This document shows positions 1-5,649 of a stretch of 8,957 bases of DNA, piece by piece. The translations under genes and the position numbers were made by a program. The first letter of the stretch is position 1; every line of letters begins with the position of its first letter. The notes beneath the pieces are model-generated. The model saw nothing but the letters and a program-made list of their open reading frames with translations, did not search any database and was not told the DNA's origin. Source of the stretch: an uncultured Flavobacteriaceae bacterium (lineage in GTDB: Bacteria; Bacteroidota; Bacteroidia; Flavobacteriales; Flavobacteriaceae). Location: NCBI GenBank assembly GCA_945788155.1, contig CALZKX010000230.1, positions 1 to 8,957 of the forward strand. The letters run 5' to 3'.

Positions 1-35
1 AGTATTTTTTTGTAATGTGTTTTTAAATGGTACAT
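1..35 (-). CDS. trpE: Anthranilate synthase component I, N-terminal fragment (gene runs off the left edge)
   Basis: Only the first 11 codons are present, reading MYHLKTHYKKI before the window ends. TrpE with TrpG converts chorismate and glutamine to anthranilate, the first step of tryptophan synthesis in the cytoplasm. The residues alone are too few to prove identity, although a start like LKTxYKKIL is what I recall for flavobacterial TrpE. The main support is position: the ATG lies 11 nt beyond the T-run of a terminator that itself follows a leader peptide with three Trp codons, the arrangement expected for the first gene of a trp operon. It could instead be another tryptophan-related gene, such as a Trp transporter or tryptophanyl-tRNA synthetase. 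Confidence 0.55.
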   Translation of the reverse strand, partial: MYHLKTHYKKI

Positions 36-46
36 GTTTTAATCAT

Positions 47-77
47 AAAAAAAAGGCTTGTCGTGAATGACAAGCCT
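47..77 (-). terminator. trp attenuator: Rho-independent terminator
   Basis: On the minus strand a perfect 9-bp stem (AGGCTTGTC at 77-69, GACAAGCCT at 62-54) with the 6-nt loop ATTCAC is followed by a run of eight T residues overlapping the stem end. There is no T-run on the plus-strand side, so the terminator acts on minus-strand transcripts. It lies between the leader peptide stop (108) and the next start codon (35), so it ends transcription before the structural gene unless it is prevented from folding. The loop plus the first bases of the 3' arm (67-61, TTCACGA) are exactly complementary to 118-112 inside the leader peptide, a candidate antiterminator pairing. Confidence 0.85.
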
Positions 78-107
78 AAATATATTGTTATTTAAATATA
101 CAATGGT

Positions 108-170
108 CTAGTTCACGAAAATTCCGTTTTTAAAGCACCACCACCATGTATTATTTAAAATTGTGTTCAT
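108..170 (-). CDS. trp operon leader peptide (WWW)
   Basis: This 20-codon reading frame begins MNTILNNT, has three consecutive TGG codons at residues 9-11, and ends WWWCFKNGIFVN before TAG. Tandem Trp codons in a tiny frame directly upstream of a strong terminator are the hallmark of ribosome-mediated transcription attenuation. When charged tRNA-Trp is scarce the ribosome stalls on the Trp codons. When it is plentiful the ribosome reaches the stop codon. The 7-nt segment TCGTGAA (118-112, codons 18-20) can pair with TTCACGA in the terminator loop (67-61). A ribosome stalled at codons 9-11 would leave this segment free, whereas one at the stop would cover it, which gives the right regulatory logic. 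The peptide itself probably has no other function. Identification is from sequence pattern and context; no database comparison was made. Confidence 0.85.
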   Translation of the reverse strand: MNTILNNTWWWCFKNGIFVN

Positions 171-176
171 ATTTAT

Positions 177-194
177 TTCCCATTGTAATGGGAA
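177..194. repeat. 18-bp palindrome in the trp leader 5' UTR
   Basis: TTCCCATT-GT-AATGGGAA is an inverted repeat with perfect 8-bp arms. It lies between the predicted transcription start (about 203) and the leader peptide ATG (170). As DNA it is placed like a repressor operator just downstream of a promoter. As RNA it would form a hairpin ending 6 nt before the start codon and could affect leader translation. Nothing in the sequence decides between the two. Confidence 0.55.
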
Positions 195-208
195 GGATTT
201 AATTTATT

Positions 209-238
209 CAAATATAGAAATGAAATTTAAATAATCAA
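209..238 (-). promoter_or_regulatory. Promoter of the trp leader transcript
   Basis: On the minus strand the sequence reads TTG (238-236), a 19-nt spacer, then TATATTTG (216-209). This is a full match to the Bacteroidetes housekeeping promoter TTG-N19-TAnnTTTG recognised by the primary sigma factor. Transcription would start near 203, giving a roughly 33-nt leader before the leader peptide ATG. Confidence 0.7.
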
Positions 239-346
239 ATGTTATCATTAAAAATATGATGAAATTCAAAATTAGTCGTTTTATGGTGAGTCGAAAAATT
301 TTGTTAAAGTTTACGATTACTAAAAGCAGATGGTTATTTTTATAAT

Positions 347-880
347 ATGAAACAATTACTAGCTCTTTTTGTAGTGTTCTTGGTTTCTTGTAAGACCGAT
401 ACAAAAACTGAAACAGCCAAGACAGACAGCATAAAAGTAGATACCTTAACAGTTGATGATGTTAAACTTGAAATCCTCGATTTTAACGGGTTGGAGCCTT
501 ACCTCACTAAAAATGATGACAGCATTTATGTAATTAATTTTTGGGCAACTTGGTGCGCACCTTGTATAAAAGAGTTGCCGCATTTTGAGCAATTAAATAA
601 GAATTATAAGGAGAATGGAGTAGAAGTAATTCTTGTAAGTTTAGATTTTCCTCATCAATATGAAAGCAAACTAAAACCATTTATTAAAGAGTATAATTTA
701 AAATCGAAAATATTAGTACTCGACGATGTGAATATGAACACATGGATTCCTAAAGTCAATGAAAACTGGGATGGAGCTATTCCAGTAACTATAATTTATA
801 ATAAAGATAAACGAAAATTTTACGATAGACCGTTTACATATAACGAATTAGAAACAGAATTAAAACAATTCCTAAATTAA
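347..880 (+). CDS. TlpA/ResA-like thioredoxin-fold lipoprotein
   Basis: This is a thiol-disulfide oxidoreductase of the TlpA/ResA type, probably acting on the periplasmic side of a membrane. Residues 1-15 form a short lipoprotein signal with lipobox LVSC (lipidated Cys15), followed by a polar Thr/Lys/Asp-rich linker (about 16-45). The thioredoxin domain spans about 46-177, with the motif NFWATWCAPC (redox cysteines 70 and 73) and a cis-proline at Pro146 (GAIPVTI). The length of 177 residues suits a single-domain TlpA-like protein. It is the first gene of a plus-strand set: the next redoxin gene starts 5 nt after its stop, so the two are very likely co-transcribed. I found no convincing promoter in 236-346. 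The substrate cannot be told from sequence; cytochrome c maturation and general reduction of envelope disulfides are the usual roles of the family. Confidence 0.9.
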   Translation: MKQLLALFVVFLVSCKTDTKTETAKTDSIKVDTLTVDDVKLEILDFNGLEPYLTKNDDSIYVINFWATWCAPCIKELPHFEQLNKNYKENGVEVILVSLDFPHQYESKLKPFIKEYNLKSKILVLDDVNMNTWIPKVNENWDGAIPVTIIYNKDKRKFYDRPFTYNELETELKQFLN

Positions 881-885
881 AAACT

Positions 886-1515
886 ATGAAACTTATTAAA
901 ACAATGCCTGTGCTTGTAATGGTATTTATTTTAAGTGCTTTTACAGTTACTATTGATACTTTTAACAATGGCTATGAAGTTGGTGATATTGCTACAGATT
1001 TCAAGCTTAAAAACATTGATGGAGAAATGGTCTCATTGGCAAATTATAAAGACGCTAAGGGATTTATCGTGATTTTCACTTGCAACACTTGCCCATATGC
1101 AGTTAAGTATGAAGATAGAATTATAGCATTAAATTATAAATATGCAAAAAAAGGCTATCCAGTAATAGCAATAATGCCAAATAATCCAGATGTACAACCA
1201 GGAGATAGTATGGAAGCTATGAAAGCCAGAGCAACAGTAAAAGGATTTACATTTCCATACTTAATGGATAAAGGACAAAAAATTTATCCACAATATGGAG
1301 CAACCAAAACACCTCACGTATATGTGCTAGAAAAAACAAACAGAGGTAATATTGTAAAATATATTGGAGCTATTGACGATAATTATAAAGATGCTTCAGC
1401 CGTAAACACCAAGTATGTTGAAAATGCCGTAGATGCATTATTGGAGGGAAAAATTGTTCCTGAAACCAAGACACGCGCTATTGGCTGCACTATAAAAGTT
1501 AAAAAAGGCAGCTAA
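886..1515 (+). CDS. Exported AhpC/TSA-type redoxin (CNTC motif)
   Basis: This is a thioredoxin-fold protein of the redoxin/AhpC-TSA superfamily. Residues 1-21 form a basic-then-hydrophobic signal or anchor segment without a lipobox cysteine, so it is probably exported. The domain runs about 31-190. The motif FTCNTCPYA gives a CxxC pair at Cys66 and Cys69, and KTPHVYV (Pro143) is the expected cis-proline loop. A third cysteine sits near the C terminus in RAIGCTIK (Cys201), a tail I associate with this 'thioredoxin family protein' group, possibly a resolving residue. The 5-nt gap to the upstream TlpA-like lipoprotein indicates translational linkage and a shared envelope thiol-redox role. The physiological substrate is unknown; peroxidase activity is possible but the CxxC arrangement favours disulfide exchange. 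Confidence 0.88.
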   Translation: MKLIKTMPVLVMVFILSAFTVTIDTFNNGYEVGDIATDFKLKNIDGEMVSLANYKDAKGFIVIFTCNTCPYAVKYEDRIIALNYKYAKKGYPVIAIMPNNPDVQPGDSMEAMKARATVKGFTFPYLMDKGQKIYPQYGATKTPHVYVLEKTNRGNIVKYIGAIDDNYKDASAVNTKYVENAVDALLEGKIVPETKTRAIGCTIKVKKGS

Positions 1516-1569
1516 TAAAATTATAAGTCATTTTTTTTATAGACTTTATTATAAATTCTAAAGAAATCT

Positions 1570-1577
1570 TAAATTTG
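1570..1577 (+). promoter_or_regulatory. Possible -7 element upstream of the rhodanese pair
   Basis: TAAATTTG matches the Bacteroidetes -7 consensus TAnnTTTG and lies 14 nt before the ATG at 1592. The -33 position is weak: there is no TTG at the 19-nt spacing (ATT at 1548-1550). A start here would give an unusually short leader of about 9 nt. The 76-nt gap after the redoxin gene makes a separate promoter plausible but not proven. Confidence 0.3.
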
Positions 1578-1591
1578 CTGAAAAATAATTT

Positions 1592-1906
1592 ATGGCAAAT
1601 TTAACGCAAGAAGAGTGGAAACAACAATTAGCAAAGGACGCTAATGCTGTTATATTAGATGTGCGTACTGATGATGAAGTAGCAGAAGGGATTATACCAA
1701 ACGCAGTTCAGTTGGATATTTATAAAGGGCAAGGGTTTATATATAAACTTGAGGAATTAGATAAAAACAACAATTATTATGTGTATTGCAGATCTGGCGC
1801 TAGAAGCGGTCAAGCCTGTGCCATCATGAATCAATTAGGGTTTAAAAATGCTTATAATCTTTCTGGTGGAATTCTTGAGTGGAATGAAAACCTAGTAATG
1901 AACTAA
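1592..1906 (+). CDS. Single-domain rhodanese-like protein, cytoplasmic
   Basis: This 104-residue protein is one rhodanese (sulfurtransferase) domain with no signal peptide. LDVRTDDEVAEGIIPNAV (about 22-39) is the conserved DVR...E...G.I..A strand and loop. The active-site loop is YCRSGARS with the catalytic cysteine at Cys66, the residue that carries the persulfide. SGGILEW (91-97) is the typical C-terminal motif. Length and motifs are full for the PspE/GlpE-like single-domain class. Rhodaneses move sulfane sulfur from a donor such as thiosulfate to a thiol or cyanide acceptor; the partner here is unknown. The next gene, also a rhodanese, starts 12 nt downstream, so a cytoplasmic and an envelope copy seem to be co-expressed. 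Confidence 0.92.
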   Translation: MANLTQEEWKQQLAKDANAVILDVRTDDEVAEGIIPNAVQLDIYKGQGFIYKLEELDKNNNYYVYCRSGARSGQACAIMNQLGFKNAYNLSGGILEWNENLVMN

Positions 1907-1918
1907 AAAAATTTTATT

Positions 1919-2323
1919 ATGAAACAATCACTTTATATTTTAATAGCTCTTTTAGCCTTTAGTTATAGCTGTAAAGAAAAAGAAGTTACTACAACTACAA
2001 GAACAATTGAAGTAATTACACCTCAAGAAATGCAACAAATTTCACAAATGGATGGTGTGCAATTAGTAGATGTTAGAACGCCTCAAGAGTATAGCGAAGG
2101 TTATATTGAAGGTTTTCAGAACATCGATTTTTTCTCTGACACCTTTTCTCAAGAAATAGAAAAACTTGATAAATCCAAACCAGTAATTGTGTATTGCAAA
2201 TCTGGAAATAGAAGCGCAAAAAGTGCAAAAAAAATGAAAGAAGCAGGATTTTATAAAATTTATGACCTAGGAGGTGGTATAACAAAATGGAAGCTTGAGG
2301 GTTTTGAGGTAAAAACAAACTAA
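1919..2323 (+). CDS. Rhodanese-like lipoprotein
   Basis: This 134-residue protein has a lipoprotein signal (1-18, ending AFSYSC, lipidated Cys18), a short Thr-rich linker, then a rhodanese domain from about residue 33. Conserved parts are LVDVRTPQEYSEGYIEG (about 49-65), the active loop YCKSGNRSA with catalytic Cys93, and DLGGGITKW (116-124). It is therefore a membrane-anchored envelope sulfurtransferase. It follows the cytoplasmic rhodanese by 12 nt and is probably on the same transcript. The nearest terminator lies at 2539-2564, more than 200 nt downstream, beyond an inverted-repeat element that may have inserted into the 3' UTR. Envelope rhodaneses beside TlpA-type thioredoxins suggest periplasmic persulfide or disulfide handling, which is inference. 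Confidence 0.92.
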   Translation: MKQSLYILIALLAFSYSCKEKEVTTTTRTIEVITPQEMQQISQMDGVQLVDVRTPQEYSEGYIEGFQNIDFFSDTFSQEIEKLDKSKPVIVYCKSGNRSAKSAKKMKEAGFYKIYDLGGGITKWKLEGFEVKTN

Positions 2324-2358
2324 TAGCAAACTTTGTAAAAATCGATTAAAAAACACAT

Positions 2359-2520
2359 TGAACTCATCTTGACTTTTTCTATTCCCAGAAAAATGGATTA
2401 AATTTGCCCATATTTCAGCTATTTTATTATACTTAGCTATGCTATGTCTTTCAAAAACAGTTTCATCTGAACAAATTTCTTCTCGTTTTCGGTTAAAAAC
2501 AAAAAGTCAAGATGAGTTCA
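2359..2520. mobile_element. MITE-like element with perfect 20-bp terminal inverted repeats
   Basis: The left end TGAACTCATCTTGACTTTTT (2359-2378) is the exact reverse complement of the right end at 2501-2520. Between them are 122 bp of AT-rich sequence. Perfect 20-bp arms 122 bp apart do not fit an ordinary terminator and suggest a small non-autonomous transposable element or the remains of an insertion sequence. No obvious target-site duplication flanks it. On the minus strand one frame crosses the element without a stop, with residues such as ERHSIAKYNKIAEIW and SGNRKSQDEF, but it has no ATG and may be a fossil or chance. The element sits between the rhodanese stop codon and its terminator. 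Confidence 0.6.
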
Positions 2521-2538
2521 TTCTATATTAAAGAAAAG

Positions 2539-2564
2539 TCTATCAATTTTTGATAGATTTTTTT
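2539..2564 (+). terminator. Rho-independent terminator of the rhodanese operon
   Basis: TCTATCAA (2539-2546), a TTT loop, then TTGATAGA (2550-2557) form an 8-bp stem followed by seven T residues (2558-2564). It is the first clear terminator after the plus-strand rhodanese genes. It is AT-rich but has a good U-tract; a run of A residues upstream gives weak activity in the other direction. Confidence 0.75.
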
Positions 2565-2808
2565 ATTTGAATAAATCGCTTCGGTAAATAAAAACATATT
2601 TTGGGACAAAAAACTATAAGCTTCGTCCAAATGTACTTGGTTTAATAACTCTTTATTAGTTACTTGTATCTATAAAACGTGCTTAAAAAAGTAATTTAAG
2701 TTTTCGTTTTAGCTTCCATTTATTATGCCAAATGCCTACTTATATTACTAAGTCAGGTGTTATACAAAAACTGTATAGCAAGTTATTAATTAACCAAAAT
2801 ATTTTATT

Positions 2809-3576
2809 ATGATTAAAAAATGTAATTTATTATTAATTATGGTGGCAATGGTTTTTGGAACTGTGTTTACCATCAATGCTCAAGATGATAATTCCTACCA
2901 AATGTGGGAAAATATCATGATTACTCCCGATAATGCAAAACTAAAACTATTGGGAGAAAATATGCGGAAGCATAACCAAAAGTACCACAATGCTGGACCT
3001 CATAAAGCAACGGTTTACAACATTACTACAGGACCTAATACAGGCAAGTTTATTTGGCAAATGGGCGCATTAACCTATCCCGATTTAGATACTAGACCAG
3101 CTGTAGGAGGTCATGACGAAGATTGGAGAGACAATATCATGCCATATGTAAAAAAGATACATACGACTGAATATTGGAAAGGGAATAGTAAGCTAAATAA
3201 TACAGATATGCTGGATGGCGATCCATCAAAATATCCAATATTATTTGTTAGGGTTTATGAAGTTGTGGACGGACCTGCCCCTGGAGTTGGTTTTTTCTTT
3301 GAAAGAATGAGTAAAACCGTAAAAGCTTTAGATGGTGTAAACCCTTGGGGAGTTTATTATAACGAGTTTATACAAGGCAATCTTGGTCGCCATATTGCTA
3401 CGGCATCTTTTAGTCCTAATATGGCCGATTTTGACAGAGATGTAAATTGGGTTGAAACCTTTAACAAGGTAAATGGTGAAAACTCGTGGCAAAACCAAAT
3501 GGACATTCTAAGCACAACTTTTAAAAACAGATGGGATGAAATTTGGGTATATGATAAAAACCTGAGTGGAGATTAG
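2809..3576 (+). CDS. Secreted protein of unknown function, 255 residues
   Basis: I do not recognise a named family. A clear Sec signal peptide covers about 1-24 (MIKK, a hydrophobic core, then INA before Gln25), so the protein is exported. The mature part is rich in Trp, Tyr, Asn and Asp. It appears to have two similar halves. One is about 28-110 (YQMWENIMITPDN..., then FIWQMGALTYPDL). The other is about 144-215 (ILFVRVYEVVDG..., a helix FFFERMSKTVKAL, then IATASFSPNMADF). A strand-helix-strand pattern in each half would fit a tandem dimeric alpha/beta-barrel (ABM/NIPSNAP-like) fold; this is a guess from pattern only. It stands alone, with a long upstream interval and a strong terminator 31 nt after its stop. 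Confidence 0.85.
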   Translation: MIKKCNLLLIMVAMVFGTVFTINAQDDNSYQMWENIMITPDNAKLKLLGENMRKHNQKYHNAGPHKATVYNITTGPNTGKFIWQMGALTYPDLDTRPAVGGHDEDWRDNIMPYVKKIHTTEYWKGNSKLNNTDMLDGDPSKYPILFVRVYEVVDGPAPGVGFFFERMSKTVKALDGVNPWGVYYNEFIQGNLGRHIATASFSPNMADFDRDVNWVETFNKVNGENSWQNQMDILSTTFKNRWDEIWVYDKNLSGD

Positions 3577-3606
3577 TATTTATAAAATCTAATTAACCAA
3601 CCAACT

Positions 3607-3638
3607 AAAAAAGTACAGTGAAAACTGTACTTTTTTTT
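3607..3638. terminator. Bidirectional Rho-independent terminator
   Basis: A perfect 13-bp stem (3607-3619 and 3624-3636) with a GAAA loop has six A residues on one side and eight T residues on the other, so it can end transcription in both directions. The core is GTACAGT/ACTGTAC. It lies between the convergent secreted-protein gene (stop at 3576) and the kinase gene, whose stop codon begins inside the A/T tract (3637-3639). Confidence 0.9.
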
Positions 3639-4689
3639 AATTAAGTTTATTGTTAATTATAGACCTTAACGATTCTTGCTCTTGTAAGGCTAATGCAGTA
3701 AAATGAAACAAACTTTTACACCTATCAAGGTTCTGATTTTCGTAGCAAACCTTATAATATATGTTACCGTTTAAATAATCGGTTATTGCTCTTAAACCAT
3801 GTATAAAAGGCATAAGAGCGCATGATATAGGTAAATATTCTATTTCTTTTTTACTTAAGATAAAACAATTACTTTTTAGACCATCAATAAATCGTTCAAA
3901 TAACATAAGATTAAATTTTATTTTCGTGAGGTCAATTTCATCTTCATTGGTTTCGCTTACAACAGTCCTCACAGCATCTCCAAAATCGTAATGAAAATAG
4001 CCTTTCATAATGGTATCTAAATCTATTAGACAAAACCCTTTATGGGTTGTTTTATTAAATAGAATATTATTGAGTTTGGTATCGTTATGGCAAATACGTT
4101 CAGGTACATTGGCGTTGTAAAAGTTTTTAAAATCATGTAAATGTTGTTTTGCGAAACCAATTTCCAATTTTGCATTTTCCTTAATTTCTTTGGTTGTATT
4201 ATCCAAAGCGTGATTAAATTCGGTAATCTTAAAAGGAAGATTGTTTAAATTTGGTAGTGTAACTTCATAATTATTCACATCTTCATCGTTTAGCAACTGG
4301 TGGAAACGACTAATAATTTTGCCAGCGCCAAAAGCTATTTTTTTATTTGATGTATAATTATAGGCGACACTATTTGGAACAAAAGTCATTAACCTCCATA
4401 TACTATCATCATACACATGATATGCTTGGTCTGCTTTAGTTTTAAGTAAGCTTAACTCGGTATAGTCACTAGCTTTAAGTTTCTTTAAAGCTATATTTAT
4501 ATTTTTGTGAAGTCCGGCAACATTTTTAAAAATATTGCTGTTTATGCGTTGTAAAACATACTTCGGATTTGAATTTTCTTCTACTAGAAATGTATCATTT
4601 ATATAGCCTTGTGAAATTGACTTGAACGTAACATTTGAAATGGAAATATTAAATTGATTTATAATAACATTTAATAGCTTAATATCCAT
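3637..4689 (-). CDS. APH-fold sugar kinase, N-acetylhexosamine 1-kinase-like
   Basis: This is a 350-residue phosphotransferase of the aminoglycoside-phosphotransferase/choline-kinase fold. GYINDTFLV (28-36) and YVLQRIN (44-50) correspond to the N-lobe nucleotide-binding strands and resemble the GHINDT...YILQRIN pattern I associate with anomeric N-acetylhexosamine kinases (NahK). HNDTKLNN (201-208) is the Brenner motif with catalytic Asp203 and Asn208; LIDLDT (221-226) supplies the metal-binding Asp. All key residues are present, and the length agrees with NahK (about 360). Its ATG is 8 nt after the stop of a nucleotidyltransferase gene, the same pairing as the AmgK/MurU amino-sugar recycling route. 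It probably phosphorylates C1 of a free amino sugar (GlcNAc, GalNAc or MurNAc); which one cannot be told. Older annotations of this family as antibiotic resistance or mucin desulfatase would mislead. Confidence 0.85.
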   Translation of the reverse strand: MDIKLLNVIINQFNISISNVTFKSISQGYINDTFLVEENSNPKYVLQRINSNIFKNVAGLHKNINIALKKLKASDYTELSLLKTKADQAYHVYDDSIWRLMTFVPNSVAYNYTSNKKIAFGAGKIISRFHQLLNDEDVNNYEVTLPNLNNLPFKITEFNHALDNTTKEIKENAKLEIGFAKQHLHDFKNFYNANVPERICHNDTKLNNILFNKTTHKGFCLIDLDTIMKGYFHYDFGDAVRTVVSETNEDEIDLTKIKFNLMLFERFIDGLKSNCFILSKKEIEYLPISCALMPFIHGLRAITDYLNGNIYYKVCYENQNLDRCKSLFHFTALALQEQESLRSIINNKLN

Positions 4690-4697
4690 TTACGTCA

Positions 4698-5585
4698 TTA
4701 TTTCCAAAGAGGCGAAGGGTATTTATTGTCATTGGTTAGTCTTTGTAAAGTACTTACAGCTTCAGCTTTGTCTTCATAATACGTTACACCAAACCATTCG
4801 CTATTTGCGGTTATTACATTAATATCTATCAGCCCATTTACCATCATCTCTTGAGCTACAAAAGGCAAATAGATTTCGCTTTTTTCGAGATTTTCTGGTA
4901 TTTGTAAGAAATGGTTAAAATACCTTTCTATATAATCGAAAATAGATGTGTTACAAACCCAAAAGTTCATTGAAACGATAGTATCTGGATGCAAAGTGTT
5001 CCCAGTTTCGGTATCTACAATTTCGTTATCTACAGCTTCAATTTTTGTATGTTCTTCAATAGACACTAAATGGCCATCATTAACACTACAAACACCTCTT
5101 GAAACCGATCCATGTTCCGACAGGGTGTCTCTTAAATTATAACCTACAAGTGCATACGTGTTTTTAGAATTATTGCTCATTATAAAATTTGCAGCACCTT
5201 CAAAAGCTTGTTTTCCGTAGAAATCATCAGCATTGATAATCACAAAATCTGAGTCTATAATATCTCTGGCAGACCAAACTGCATGTGCAGTTCCCCAAGG
5301 CTTTGCTCTGTTGGACGTATCGACGGAAATGCCTTCTGGAAGATCATTTATGTCCTGTACTACAACATCTAATTTAATTGAGTTTGGTAATTTTTGAGAT
5401 AGGTAGTTTTCAAGAAATTCTTTGTTTTCAGCTTTGGTTACCAAAACTATATGATTAAAACCACAATTAATGGCATCGTAAATGCTGAACTCTAATAGAA
5501 ATTCTTTAGCTGGCCCTAAGTCGTCAAATTGTTTAAGCTTTCCATAGCGACTACCACTTCCAGCAGCCATAAGTAATAAGGTCAT
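4698..5585 (-). CDS. Nucleotidyltransferase, NTP-transferase family (sugar-1-phosphate type)
   Basis: This 295-residue protein has a GT-A-like nucleotidyltransferase fold. The N-terminal signature LMAAGSGSRYGKLKQ (5-19) is the nucleotide-binding loop of sugar-1-phosphate nucleotidyltransferases. PWGTAHAVW (96-104) and NADDFYG (118-124, metal-binding Asp pair) follow, and VSMNFW (204-209) is the product-side strand. The C-terminal part, with EWFGVTYYED, is typical of the Bacteroidetes group. It would transfer a nucleotide from UTP or a similar NTP to a sugar 1-phosphate, giving a nucleotide sugar in the cytoplasm. The kinase gene 8 nt downstream probably supplies its substrate. The nitroreductase gene lies 64 nt upstream on the same strand, and I see no strong promoter or terminator in that gap, so read-through is possible. 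Confidence 0.87.
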   Translation of the reverse strand: MTLLLMAAGSGSRYGKLKQFDDLGPAKEFLLEFSIYDAINCGFNHIVLVTKAENKEFLENYLSQKLPNSIKLDVVVQDINDLPEGISVDTSNRAKPWGTAHAVWSARDIIDSDFVIINADDFYGKQAFEGAANFIMSNNSKNTYALVGYNLRDTLSEHGSVSRGVCSVNDGHLVSIEEHTKIEAVDNEIVDTETGNTLHPDTIVSMNFWVCNTSIFDYIERYFNHFLQIPENLEKSEIYLPFVAQEMMVNGLIDINVITANSEWFGVTYYEDKAEAVSTLQRLTNDNKYPSPLWK

Positions 5586-5649
5586 AAATTGTTATTTTTG
5601 TAAAAATAATGGTTTTAAAATGTTATAAGAAAAATAATCTTGCCCACTT

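Larger units (their letters stand above)
2324..2808. other. 485-bp gene-free interval
   Basis: No convincing gene was seen on either strand. The interval contains a 162-bp inverted-repeat element (2359-2520), a Rho-independent terminator (2539-2564), and about 240 bp of AT-rich DNA leading into the next gene. Weak structure in the last part includes TTGGGAC/GTCCAA (2601-2607 with 2625-2630, one bulge) and a small hairpin at 2758-2780 (TGTTATAC/GTATAGCA with one G-U pair) about 28 nt before the start at 2809. I could not find a clear TTG-N19-TAnnTTTG promoter for the downstream gene. Confidence 0.6.

Noticed and set aside
84..104. ATTGT...ACAAT hairpin between the trp leader stop and the terminator
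   Set aside because: It is AT-only in its inner part and does not overlap the terminator arms, so it cannot be the antiterminator; it may be incidental.
299..346. Promoter for the TlpA-like gene
   Set aside because: TTTTG at 299-303 and TATTTTTA at 335-342 are about 31 nt apart, far from the 19-nt spacing; no convincing pair was found.
204..404. 66-codon minus-strand open frame
   Set aside because: It is low-complexity, rich in Ile/Leu/Phe/Asn from AT-rich DNA, overlaps the TlpA-like gene start and the trp promoter, and shows no family features.
1523..1546. Possible hairpin AAGTC...GACTT after the redoxin gene
   Set aside because: Only five paired bases around a 12-nt T-rich loop, with no T-tract following; too weak to call a terminator.
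2073..2318. 81-codon minus-strand open frame
   Set aside because: It lies wholly inside the lipoprotein rhodanese gene, which has clear catalytic motifs; the antisense frame is a shadow.
2399..2406. TAAATTTG, a perfect -7 match inside the inverted-repeat element
   Set aside because: No TTG at suitable spacing and no gene downstream in a sensible position; such 8-mers are frequent in AT-rich DNA.
3637..4689. Aminoglycoside resistance kinase
   Set aside because: The fold is shared, but the NahK-like N-terminal motifs and the adjacent sugar nucleotidyltransferase favour a sugar kinase.
4948..5142. 64-codon plus-strand open frame
   Set aside because: It lies antisense inside the nucleotidyltransferase gene and has no recognisable features.
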